Shown here piece after piece: positions 55,041 to 64,000 of a DNA stretch of 64,000 nt. Every line of letters starts with the position of its first letter. The stretch's first letter is position 1. The position numbers were made by a program, and so were the translations under genes. A model generated the notes under the pieces. That model was not told the DNA's origin. It made no database searches and worked only from the letters and a program-made list of their open reading frames with translations. The stretch covers positions 1-64,000 of the forward strand of contig NZ_QETH01000020.1 in NCBI RefSeq assembly GCF_003105115.1, read 5' to 3'. Origin of the DNA: Flavobacterium sp. HTF (GTDB lineage: Bacteria > Bacteroidota > Bacteroidia > Flavobacteriales > Flavobacteriaceae).

Positions 55041-55074
55041 ATACTTTTTAAAAGGAATCCTTTCTAAAAAGTAT
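55041..55074 (-). terminator. Extended hairpin between mnmA and the protease gene
   Basis: ATACTTTTTA/TAAAAAGTAT outer arms plus AAAGG/CCTTT inner arms give about 15 bp of stem with one bulged C and an AAT loop. It starts 5 bp past the mnmA stop. It lacks a U-run after the stem on the minus strand, so it could be a terminator, a processing site or an attenuator. Confidence 0.5.
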
Positions 55075-55078
55075 AAAG

Positions 55079-56266
55079 CTAAGAAATTACTCCCGAACCA
55101 ACTAATTCGTTATCGAAATACCAGGCAACAAACTGTCCTTCTGTGATAGCAGATTGCGGTTCGCCAAAACGAACATACATTCCGTCTTCAAATTGGTATA
55201 ATGTTGCTTTTTGCAAAGGCTGTCTGTAACGGATTCTTGCCATTACTTCCATGCTTTCTCCGGCTTTTAAAGTCAAATCGGTACGAATCCAGTGCACTTC
55301 TGATTTTTCTATAAATAATGATTTTTTAAACAAACCCGGATGCTGGCTTGTTAAACCGGTATAAATAGTGTTTGTTTCAACATTTGTCGCAATGATAAAT
55401 AACGGATCAGTTGTTCCGCCAACATTAAGTCCTTTTCTCTGTCCGATTGTAAAATAATGCGCTCCCTGATGTTTTCCCACTACTTTCCCCATTGTCGGAA
55501 GGTAGTCTGGTTTCTGAGATTCTAATTTTAACTCTTCTTCTAACGTTAAACCGGCTGGTTTTTCGAAATTATAAATCGGGTCATTTTTATCAATCTGAAC
55601 AATTTTACCTTCTTTAGGCTGTAACTTTTGTTGCAAAAATTCAGGTAAACGTACTTTCCCGATAAAACATAGTCCTTGAGAATCTTTCTTTTCTGCTGTA
55701 ACTAAATCCATTTCGGCTGCAATTTCGCGAACTTCCGGTTTGGTTAAAGCTCCAATCGGGAACAATGCTTTTGCTAATTGTTCCTGAGATAACTGACATA
55801 AAAAATAGGATTGGTCTTTGTTATTGTCCGCTCCGGCAATTAACTGATAAACGGGTTTACCGTCAACTTCGATTTCGCTTTTTTGGCAATAATGTCCCGT
55901 TGCCACATAATCTGCACCAAGACTTAAAGCAATTTTCATAAAAACGTCGAATTTGATTTCGCGGTTACAAAGCACATCAGGATTTGGAGTTCTTCCCATT
56001 TCATATTCGTTGAACATATAGTCAACGATTTTTTCTTTGTATTCTTCGCTTAAATCAACAGTCTGAAACGGTATTCCGAGTTTTTCCGCTACTAATAAAG
56101 CATCATTACTGTCTTCTAACCACGGACATTCATTAGAAATGGTAACCGAATCATCATGCCAGTTTTTCATAAAAAGGCCTATAACTTCATATCCCTGCTG
56201 CTGAAGCAAATAAGCAGCAACACTAGAATCTACTCCACCGGAAAGTCCAACAACTACACGTTTCAT
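55079..56266 (-). CDS. mnmA: tRNA-specific 2-thiouridylase MnmA
   Basis: This 395-aa enzyme thiolates U34 in tRNA-Lys, tRNA-Glu and tRNA-Gln using ATP and a sulfur carrier. The PP-loop is [17 protein letters not shown] at residues 5-21. The catalytic cysteines are Cys100 (VLCNREIKF) and Cys200 (SQGLCFIGK). The tRNA-binding and C-terminal beta-barrel regions ([30 protein letters not shown]) are complete. It carries its own -7 box 30 bp upstream. Confidence 0.97.
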   Translation of the reverse strand: MKRVVVGLSGGVDSSVAAYLLQQQGYEVIGLFMKNWHDDSVTISNECPWLEDSNDALLVAEKLGIPFQTVDLSEEYKEKIVDYMFNEYEMGRTPNPDVLCNREIKFDVFMKIALSLGADYVATGHYCQKSEIEVDGKPVYQLIAGADNNKDQSYFLCQLSQEQLAKALFPIGALTKPEVREIAAEMDLVTAEKKDSQGLCFIGKVRLPEFLQQKLQPKEGKIVQIDKNDPIYNFEKPAGLTLEEELKLESQKPDYLPTMGKVVGKHQGAHYFTIGQRKGLNVGGTTDPLFIIATNVETNTIYTGLTSQHPGLFKKSLFIEKSEVHWIRTDLTLKAGESMEVMARIRYRQPLQKATLYQFEDGMYVRFGEPQSAITEGQFVAWYFDNELVGSGVIS

Positions 56267-56295
56267 TTTAACTCCTTTATATTTTTATAAGGGTG

Positions 56296-56303
56296 CAAAG
56301 GTA
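56296..56303 (-). promoter_or_regulatory. -7 box of mnmA
   Basis: TACCTTTG on the minus strand fits TAnnTTTG, with a leader of about 23 nt to ATG 56266. Confidence 0.55.
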
Positions 56304-56366
56304 AGTCAAAATCTAGATAATTACAGTAGTTTTAATTAGTTTATGCAATGCTTAAGTAGATAAAAG

Positions 56367-57194
56367 CTATTGCATTTTATTTTCCTCAATATACTTTTGA
56401 TTTTGGGCAGTTTCTTCTTCTGTCCATTTATCAAAATCATCTTTTGAACAAATCTGATCAGTAAAATAATAATGGTTTTTATCCCTGGCATATTGGGTTG
56501 GAGTTTCAAATACGGAAGGAACCACTACAATTTCAAAAGAAGCTGCATCTGCTTCTTTAATTAATCTATTAAAATAATAAATCCTGTTGCTGTCCTGAGA
56601 ATAAAAATATCCTGCCTGCAATTTATTCCATGTTTCCGGTTTTGCTTTCGGGAGTACCCGGCTTCCACAGAAGACAGACTTCTCATCAAAACCAAAATAG
56701 CCATCATCTAAAGATTGAAAAGATGCTGCATTGGCTTGTTTTATAATCTTTGCGGTGCCCTGAAAGTCGTAGTAATACACATTATTTAAATCCTTAGCGA
56801 ATCCGTATGGTACAAAAGATTCAAATCTATTTTTTTTATTATTATTTGAGGGATAAAAAGTGATTCCTAATAATTTTTTACCGCTGTCACAAACTTCAAA
56901 AGTTTCCGGGTCAGCTTGTGGAATCAGACCTGCGAGCGTCCAGACATGAGATTTATCTTTTGCATATGCAAAATTCAGCACGTTAAAAGTGGTAACATCT
57001 GCCCCTTTTATCTTTGTATCTCCTGAATAGCAATATTTATTATCCTTTGCCCATGATCCGGGAAAATGTTCAAAAGAATCAATATCAGCATTTTTGATTA
57101 CCATTTCACGAAAAAATACATTCTTGCCATCCGTCCAATAAAATGCTTTTTCATCGTACGCATTAAATTCCATTGCAGGTTTTTGTCCTTTCAT
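56367..57194 (-). CDS. DKNYY-repeat protein
   Basis: This 275-aa protein is built of six to seven degenerate DKNYY-type repeats, each with a (Y/A)xDxxxVYYxxxxIxxADxxSFE pattern, for example FYWTDGKNVFFREMVIKNADIDSFEHF, YAKDKSHVWTLAGLIPQADPETFEV, YSQDSNRIYYFNRLIKEADAASFEIV and YARDKNHYYFTDQICSKDDFDKW. No signal peptide is visible at the ATG, so it looks cytosolic or lacks its exported N-terminus. The family has no known activity. It follows the YwqK-like gene by 14 bp. Confidence 0.83.
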   Translation of the reverse strand: MKGQKPAMEFNAYDEKAFYWTDGKNVFFREMVIKNADIDSFEHFPGSWAKDNKYCYSGDTKIKGADVTTFNVLNFAYAKDKSHVWTLAGLIPQADPETFEVCDSGKKLLGITFYPSNNNKKNRFESFVPYGFAKDLNNVYYYDFQGTAKIIKQANAASFQSLDDGYFGFDEKSVFCGSRVLPKAKPETWNKLQAGYFYSQDSNRIYYFNRLIKEADAASFEIVVVPSVFETPTQYARDKNHYYFTDQICSKDDFDKWTEEETAQNQKYIEENKMQ

Positions 57195-57208
57195 TGAATA
57201 TGTACTTT

Positions 57209-57955
57209 TTACTGCTTTTTTTCGGGCAGATTTTTTTTGGTTCCGCTTTTTTCAGAAATTTTATTGACATTTTTCGGATCGCTCATGTTTATTTCCTTAG
57301 TAAGTTTCCCTTTTACATAAAACTTCCAAATTCCTGCTTTTTTTCCTTTTAAAAATTTACCTTCAGAAGCTACTACTCCATCTGAATCATAAAAAACAGC
57401 GTCACCATTGTATTCATCATTTTTGTATGTCGTCTGCTCTAAGATAATTCCATTTTGACCGAATTTCTTATAAATACCTTCTTTCAAACCATTTACATAA
57501 ACCATCTCTTCTGCTACTTTAGAGTTTGGATAATAAACAGTTCTTGCGCCTTCCAGCTTTCCGTTTTTATAATTTTCAACGGCCATAAGAATTTTAGAAG
57601 CTTTGTGATAATACTTCCATTCGCCTTCGTAGTTTTTGCCTATTACTTTTCCTTCGCTGACCTTGTTTTTGTTCTGATCATAAAAGATGTTGTAAGCACT
57701 TCCGTCATTGGCACTAAAGTCACGTGTTGCAATTACATCTCCTTTTTTGGTATCATCAAAAAACTTAAAGATTCCTGTTTCTTTTCCATGAATAAAAGTT
57801 CCTTCATAACGGGGACGTTTAGAAACTTCATAAGTTCCTTTCCACACACCGTCTTTTTTACCGTCAGCATCCAGTTTATTGAAGTCGGTTTGAGCATTTA
57901 TTATTAAAACATTTAACAATGCTAATCCAAAAATTATTCTTTTTAAATTCATCAT
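57209..57955 (-). CDS. YwqK/MORN-repeat secreted protein
   Basis: About 248 aa from ATG 57955 (MMNLKRIIFGLALLNVLIINAQ, signal peptide). At least six MORN-like repeats follow: VWKGTYEVSKRPRYEGTFIHGKETGIFKFF, GKVIGKNYEGEWKYY, YKNGKLEGARTVYYPNSKVAEEMVYVNGLKEGIYKKF and YKNDEYNGDAVFYDSDGVVASEGKFLKGKKAGIWKFY. Databases often call such proteins 'YwqK antitoxin', but nothing here supports a toxin-antitoxin role: it is exported and has no toxin neighbour. The start at 57955 (or 57952) gives the signal peptide; 57982 would not. Confidence 0.82.
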   Translation of the reverse strand: MMNLKRIIFGLALLNVLIINAQTDFNKLDADGKKDGVWKGTYEVSKRPRYEGTFIHGKETGIFKFFDDTKKGDVIATRDFSANDGSAYNIFYDQNKNKVSEGKVIGKNYEGEWKYYHKASKILMAVENYKNGKLEGARTVYYPNSKVAEEMVYVNGLKEGIYKKFGQNGIILEQTTYKNDEYNGDAVFYDSDGVVASEGKFLKGKKAGIWKFYVKGKLTKEINMSDPKNVNKISEKSGTKKNLPEKKQ

Positions 57956-58010
57956 AAATTCAATTTTAAACTTAAACGACATTGTACTTTATAAAGTATA
58001 TTACAGGTAT

Positions 58011-58040
58011 AAAAAAATCCCGATAAATCGAGATTTTTTT
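58011..58040. terminator. Terminator after yidC
   Basis: AATC-C-CGA/TCG-A-GATT stem with one mismatch, TAAA loop, A7 before and T7 after, just past the yidC stop. Confidence 0.82.
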
Positions 58041-58047
58041 ATGAAAT

Positions 58048-59961
58048 TTATTTTTTCTTATTTTGTGCTTTTGTAGCTTCCTGTTGTTCCATTACTTCCT
58101 GAAGACGTTGTTGAAATTTACTTTGCTTTTTAGGCTCTTTCAATTTGTTCTCCTGAATCTGAGCATGGATTTTATCTGTATCTACAATATAGTTTTTAAT
58201 CACAAACATAATTCCGATTGTAATTAAGTTGGAAATAAAGTTATACAAACTCAAACCTGCACCATAACTATTGAAGAAAATTAACATCATTAATGGCGAA
58301 ACATAAATCATGATCTTCATCATTTTAGCCATATCCGGCATCCCTTCCTGTTGAGGAGCTGCCATTTGCTGGTCTCCTGATGTCATTTTCATGTAAAAGA
58401 AAATTGCAATTGCTGCCAAAATCGGAAATAAACTGATATGATCTCCATATAATGGAATAGTAAACGGCAGTTTTACAACCGAGTCAAATGAAGATAAATC
58501 GTTTGCCCAAAGGAAACTTTTTTGTCTTAGTTCAAAAGCCGCAGGGAAAAACTGGAACGATGCATACATAAACGGAAGCTGAATCAATGCCGGGATACAT
58601 CCTGCCATTGGGTTTACTCCTGCTTTGTTGTACAGTTTCATTGTTTCCTGTTGTTTTTTCATTGGGTCTTTCTTGAATTTTTCTCCCAATTCTGTAATCT
58701 CCGGGCGCAAAACTTTCATTTTTGCCTGAGACAGGAATGACTTATAGGTAATTGGCGACATAGCCAATTTGATAATAATAGTAAAAATAATGATTGCAAT
58801 TCCTAATGACAATCCGATTGTTGAGCTTAAAAACCCGAATAAAGGAATAAAAATCAATTTGTTGATCCATCCGAAAATCCCCCATCCTAACGGGATAATT
58901 TTTTCGAAATTTTTATCGTAAGATTTTAAAACTTTATAGTCTGCCGGACCAAAATACAAATGCATTTTATAGTCAACCTCACCATTTGAGAATGCTAAAG
59001 GCAGATTAGCTCTGAATTGTTTTGTAAAAACAGTATCAATTTTTTCATCTTTAACTAAATTATCAGAATACAATTTTGAAGTCTCAAATGGTTTTTCTGA
59101 AGATAAAATAGTGGTAAAGAAGTGTTGTTTAAATGCTACATAACTTACTTTTACAGGAGTTTCTTCTTTTCCTTCTCCTTGTGGACTTACGTTATTGTAT
59201 TTTGATTCTTCGTATTTGTAATCAATCTGAGAATAACGGTTTTCATACGAAATACTTTTTTCGTTTCTGTATGTTTTTAAATCCCATTGTAAATCTAATG
59301 GTTTAGAAGCATTCAAAACTTTATTCAATCCCTGGGAACGAACATCAAAACCAATTAAATAATCATTTGGTTTTAATACATATTTGTACTCCAGATATTC
59401 ATTGGCACCTGCTTTTAAACGCATTGACAAAACCTGATCCTGACCCACTTTTTCTAATGTTGGCTCAAAAAACAAATCCTTTGAATTTAATGTTCTGTTG
59501 TCAGTTGTCTGAAACTGAATATTCAAGTGGGAGTTATTGTCTTTTATCAGTTCAACCAATTGTTTAGAACCTTTTTCAAACCTTTCAAATTCTTTCAGGG
59601 TAGCTTCAACAATATAACCACCTTTATTGGCGATTTTTAGTCTTATCTTTTCATTTTCAACAGTAGTAAAAGATTCTTTTGCTGAAGGAAGCGTAGCAGA
59701 ATAAGCAAAACCACCTAACGTTTTTTGCAATTTCGCCAATTGAACTGTATCTCCGGGAGTTGTTGCAACAACAGGCAAAGCAGCCGTTTTAGTTTTATCC
59801 GTTTTAGCCTGGGCTTCTTGTTTAGCAACTAATTCTTTCTTGGCTTTTTCAGCAGCAATTTCCTTCTCAGAAGGTTGATTTTGATACATAATCCAAATCA
59901 AAATTCCAAATATCAATACAAAACCAATGATTGAATTAAAGTCAAATTTTTTTTCTTCCAT
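58048..59961 (-). CDS. yidC: Membrane protein insertase YidC
   Basis: This 637-aa insertase places proteins into the inner membrane, alone or with SecYEG. An N-terminal anchor (FNSIIGFVLIFGILIWIMY) and Ala/Lys-rich linker are followed by the large periplasmic P1 beta-sandwich (about 75-345). The conserved YidC core has five helices: the PLGWGIFGWINKLIFIPLFGFLSS segment, SPITYKSFLSQAKMKVLRPEITEL, NPMAGCIPALIQLPFMYASFQFFPAAFELR and the terminal helices to the basic tail (PKKQSKFQQRLQEVMEQQEATKAQNKKK). The gene follows pyrG with an 80-bp spacer, an arrangement usual in Bacteroidota. Confidence 0.97.
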   Translation of the reverse strand: MEEKKFDFNSIIGFVLIFGILIWIMYQNQPSEKEIAAEKAKKELVAKQEAQAKTDKTKTAALPVVATTPGDTVQLAKLQKTLGGFAYSATLPSAKESFTTVENEKIRLKIANKGGYIVEATLKEFERFEKGSKQLVELIKDNNSHLNIQFQTTDNRTLNSKDLFFEPTLEKVGQDQVLSMRLKAGANEYLEYKYVLKPNDYLIGFDVRSQGLNKVLNASKPLDLQWDLKTYRNEKSISYENRYSQIDYKYEESKYNNVSPQGEGKEETPVKVSYVAFKQHFFTTILSSEKPFETSKLYSDNLVKDEKIDTVFTKQFRANLPLAFSNGEVDYKMHLYFGPADYKVLKSYDKNFEKIIPLGWGIFGWINKLIFIPLFGFLSSTIGLSLGIAIIIFTIIIKLAMSPITYKSFLSQAKMKVLRPEITELGEKFKKDPMKKQQETMKLYNKAGVNPMAGCIPALIQLPFMYASFQFFPAAFELRQKSFLWANDLSSFDSVVKLPFTIPLYGDHISLFPILAAIAIFFYMKMTSGDQQMAAPQQEGMPDMAKMMKIMIYVSPLMMLIFFNSYGAGLSLYNFISNLITIGIMFVIKNYIVDTDKIHAQIQENKLKEPKKQSKFQQRLQEVMEQQEATKAQNKKK

Positions 59962-60041
59962 TATTATTTAAAAAAGTTATTCATTAAAGGCTATTAGTTA
60001 TGAGTTGATCTCAAAAGTTACATCTTCTCAGAATATAATTA

Positions 60042-62099
<2,058 letters not shown>

Positions 62100-62336
62100 C
62101 TATTTAACAGGTTTCGGATATTGTTTCTTAATATTTCGGATTAACTCTTCCAGTCCATTTAATTTTAATTCGTAAATCAATTGTAACTGCTGGCCCAATT
62201 CTCCTTTTGGAAAGCCTTTATTATGATACCATACCACATAATATTCTGGCAGATCTATTAGAAAACGTCCTTCGTATTTTCCGAAGGGCATTTTGGTGTG
62301 AGCTAATTTTATGAGAAGCTTTTTGTCTTGTTCCAT
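62100..62336 (-). CDS. DUF3820 family protein (78 aa)
   Basis: 78 aa from ATG 62336 (MEQDKKLLIKLAHTKMPFGKYEGRFLIDLPEYYVVWYHNKGFPKGELGQQLQLIYELKLNGLEELIR). The MPFGKYxGRFLxDLPEYYVVW core is the DUF3820 signature. The family is cytosolic and of unknown function, sometimes next to exonuclease genes. The 12 extra codons to 62372 have no family similarity. Confidence 0.85.
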   Translation of the reverse strand: MEQDKKLLIKLAHTKMPFGKYEGRFLIDLPEYYVVWYHNKGFPKGELGQQLQLIYELKLNGLEELIRNIKKQYPKPVK

Positions 62337-62431
62337 ATTTTTTAAAGAAAAAGAAGCAAGATGAAAGAACATAGATTTTCTCTCCTCTTGCTTCTAATTA
62401 TTTACAAAGCTATTATTATTTTTCTTTTTTA

Positions 62432-62603
62432 TGCCACAGATTACAAGATTAAAATGTTTTTTTTTGCCACGAATTACACAAATTATCACGAATTTAATTT
62501 GTGAAAATTCATTCAATTCGTAACAGAAAACAGAATACCAAAATCTATGTGAATCTTTTAATCTGTAGAAAAAACTTAGAATCTTAGCATCTTAGAACCT
62601 TAG
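62432..62603. repeat. Cluster of intergenic repeat-like elements
   Basis: Upstream of the NagB/PIG-L gene's 3' end lie TGCCACAGATTACAAG (62432), a related TGCCACGAATTACACA (from 62465, continuing with TCACGAATTTAATTTGTG), an AATCTATGTGAATC element at 62541, and 3.5 tandem 8-bp units CTTAGAAT/CTTAGCAT/CTTAGAAC/CTTAG (62575-62603). The CACGAATT motif recurs at 47370. These resemble short dispersed repeats of intergenic regions, with no coding content. Confidence 0.5.
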
Positions 62604-62611
62604 TAACTTTT

Positions 62612-64000
62612 TTAATAATGCCATCTCACGAAAGCTTCCATCGCAGCGTATGTTGCCAGACCTAACTGTTGGTACAATGCAGCTGTTTCGTGATTACGGT
62701 CTTCGGCTCTTTGCCAGAACTCTCTGGCATCTGTTCCCTGAAAAACCACTCCGTCTTTTTGTGACTGGTGTTTGAAGATTCCGTGGCGTTTTTCCAAAAC
62801 CTGATCCGGGCTCATCGGTACGGCCATTTCTACTTCGTCAATTCCCCATTCCTGCCATGCGCCGCGGTACAGCCATAACCAGCAATCATCCATGAACGGT
62901 TTTGGTTTTAGCTCTTTTACCGCTTCAAAAATAGCATCCAGACAAACCTTATGTGTTCCGTGCGGGTCTGCCAAATCTCCGGCTGCATAAATCTGGTGGG
63001 GTTTGATTTTCTCGATTAAATCAACTGTTAATTGGATATCTTCAGCTCCGATTGGTTTTTTCTCGATAGTTCCGGTTTCATAAAACGGAAGTTCCATAAA
63101 ATGGATCTGGCTGTCCGGCAATCCAACAAAATGGCTGGTGGCTCTTGCTTCTCCTTTTCTGATCAGGCCTTTGATGTAACGGACTTCGGGAATATCAATT
63201 TCGCTGTTTTTTTTATTTTTTAAGAAAGTAACTGCTTTTTCATAAATCGCATCGGCCTGAGGGCTTTGGATTCCGAATTTTTCATTGTAGTCAATTACGA
63301 AGCTGGCAAATCGCAGTGCCTCGTCATCTGCAACCGCAATGTTCCCTGAGGTCTGGTAGGCTACGTGTACTTCATGCCCCTGCTCCTGCAGACGCATAAA
63401 GGTTCCGCCCATACTGATGATATCGTCATCGGGATGCGGACTGAAGATAAGTACTCGTTTTCTTGCCGGTTCTGCTCTTTCGGGACGGTTGGTATCGTCT
63501 GCGTTTGGTTTTCCGCCGGGCCATCCTGTGATGGTATTTTGCAGTTTGTTGAATATCTTGATATTGATGTCATAAGCCGGGCCCGAGTCTGCCAGTAAAT
63601 CGCTCATTCCGTTTTCGATATAATCGGCATCGGTAAGCATTAGGATTGGCTTTTTAAGTTTTAAGGCCAGGCCTAAAACTGCTTTTCGGGTCAGTTGGTC
63701 TGTCCATACTACTTTTTCTACCAGCCAAGGGCTGTTGATTCGGGTTAGTTTTGAAGATGCTTCCTTGTCCAAAACAAAAACAGCATTGTCATGCTCTTGT
63801 AAAAAAGAGGCTGGAATTTGGTTGGTTACTTCATCTTCAACTGATTTTTTAATCACATTTGATTTTCCTTCTCCCCAGGCCATTAGGATAACCTGTTTGG
63901 CTTCCATGATTTTTTTGACTCCAAGGGTGATGGCGGTTCTTGGCGTATTGCTTAATCCGGAAAAGTCTTTGCTTGCCGCCACTCTGGTGATATGGTCCAG
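62612..64000 (-). CDS. nagB: NagB-type glucosamine-6-phosphate deaminase fused to PIG-L deacetylase (5' part cut by window edge)
   Basis: The frame runs open through the window edge (codons LDHITRVAASKDFSGLSNTPRTAITLG upstream of residue 1 of the GTG), so the gene starts outside. The visible first part (to about 160 residues) is the C-terminal part of a NagB/SIS-type sugar-isomerase domain (TPRTAITLGVKKIMEAKQVILMAWGEGKSNVIKKSVED). The rest is a PIG-L/LmbE deacetylase domain: RVLIFSPHPDDDIISMGGT contains the zinc-binding PHPDDD, and AAGDLADPHGTHKVCLDAI the downstream His ligand. This combination is standard in Flavobacteriia and links amino-sugar deamination with N-deacetylation. Only the 3' 463 codons lie here. 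Confidence 0.93.
   Translation of the reverse strand: MDHITRVAASKDFSGLSNTPRTAITLGVKKIMEAKQVILMAWGEGKSNVIKKSVEDEVTNQIPASFLQEHDNAVFVLDKEASSKLTRINSPWLVEKVVWTDQLTRKAVLGLALKLKKPILMLTDADYIENGMSDLLADSGPAYDINIKIFNKLQNTITGWPGGKPNADDTNRPERAEPARKRVLIFSPHPDDDIISMGGTFMRLQEQGHEVHVAYQTSGNIAVADDEALRFASFVIDYNEKFGIQSPQADAIYEKAVTFLKNKKNSEIDIPEVRYIKGLIRKGEARATSHFVGLPDSQIHFMELPFYETGTIEKKPIGAEDIQLTVDLIEKIKPHQIYAAGDLADPHGTHKVCLDAIFEAVKELKPKPFMDDCWLWLYRGAWQEWGIDEVEMAVPMSPDQVLEKRHGIFKHQSQKDGVVFQGTDAREFWQRAEDRNHETAALYQQLGLATYAAMEAFVRWHY

Noticed and set aside
56367-57194. DKNYY gene as a pseudogene lacking its 5' part
   Set aside because: The repeats are complete and in one frame, with a proper ATG close to the upstream stop; absence of a signal peptide alone does not prove truncation.
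57455-57907. A 150-codon plus-strand frame opposite the YwqK-like gene
   Set aside because: Aromatic- and Ile-rich antisense translation of a real minus-strand gene; no signal, domain or promoter.
57209-57955. YwqK 'antitoxin' as part of a toxin-antitoxin system
   Set aside because: The protein is exported, is made of MORN repeats and has no toxin neighbour; the label is only a database habit.

Overview
The window is chromosomal DNA of a Bacteroidota bacterium, almost certainly a Flavobacterium (F. johnsoniae-like). The evidence is the AT-rich composition, a SusC/SusD polysaccharide-utilization locus, a subtilase with a type IX secretion (T9SS) C-terminal sorting domain, many 'SC' lipoproteins, several DUFs typical of Flavobacteriia, and promoters with the Bacteroidota -7 motif TAnnTTTG in place of a classical -10 box. 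I see no rRNA, tRNA, CRISPR array, transposase or prophage.

Layout. (1) 68-652: an ECF-type sigma factor. (2) 974-12750: a beta-1,3-glucan (laminarin-like) utilization locus on the minus strand, read as regulator, then susC, susD, a PKD/CBM-like surface lipoprotein, a GH16 lipoprotein and a second GH16. (3) 12943-16116: uvrA and a small membrane protein. (4) 16501-22839: surface-polysaccharide genes (flippase, glycosyltransferase, YfhO-like protein), interrupted by a small pair made of a 54-aa ORF and a nucleotidyltransferase. (5) 22965-27034: an outer-membrane protein, a GNAT-like protein, a lipoprotein and an alpha-oxoamine synthase (sphingolipid or sulfonolipid entry enzyme). (6) 27223-33419: a compact nitrite/NO module: nirK (fused to cytochrome c), a nirV-like gene and a SCO gene on the plus strand; then, on the minus strand, a polytopic His-rich membrane protein, an Fe-S repair di-iron protein, azurin and an Rrf2/NsrR-type regulator. 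(7) 33562-49747: mixed housekeeping and hypothetical genes (NYN-LOTUS protein, FMN/Fe-S glutamate-synthase-like enzyme, paralogous lipoproteins, GH88, ABC exporter, RdgB, DEAD-box helicase, PepD, DUF3810, a sigma factor with a membrane partner). (8) 49859-64000: PlsC, Nudix, DUF4268, nitronate monooxygenase-like protein, T9SS subtilase, MnmA, DKNYY and YwqK-like proteins, YidC, CTP synthase, DUF3820 and a NagB/PIG-L fusion cut by the window edge.

The most informative non-coding signal is a palindrome, TAAAAGAY-N6-RTCTTTTA. It occurs three times in region 6: before nirK, before the Fe-S repair gene, and over the -33 box of the rrf2-azurin promoter. At nirK it directly abuts an FNR/DNR-like TGAT-N4-ATCA box. 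Together these read as a local NO/low-oxygen regulon: the Rrf2 protein would repress itself, azurin, the repair gene and nirK, while a Crp/Fnr-family activator encoded elsewhere would switch nirK on. NirK, azurin and the SCO protein all carry lipoprotein signals, suggesting a membrane-tethered copper nitrite-reduction chain.

Start codons were moved downstream of the longest reading frame where the promoter motif or signal peptide required it (uvrA, the 22965 outer-membrane gene, the DEAD helicase, pepD, the oxoamine synthase and others).
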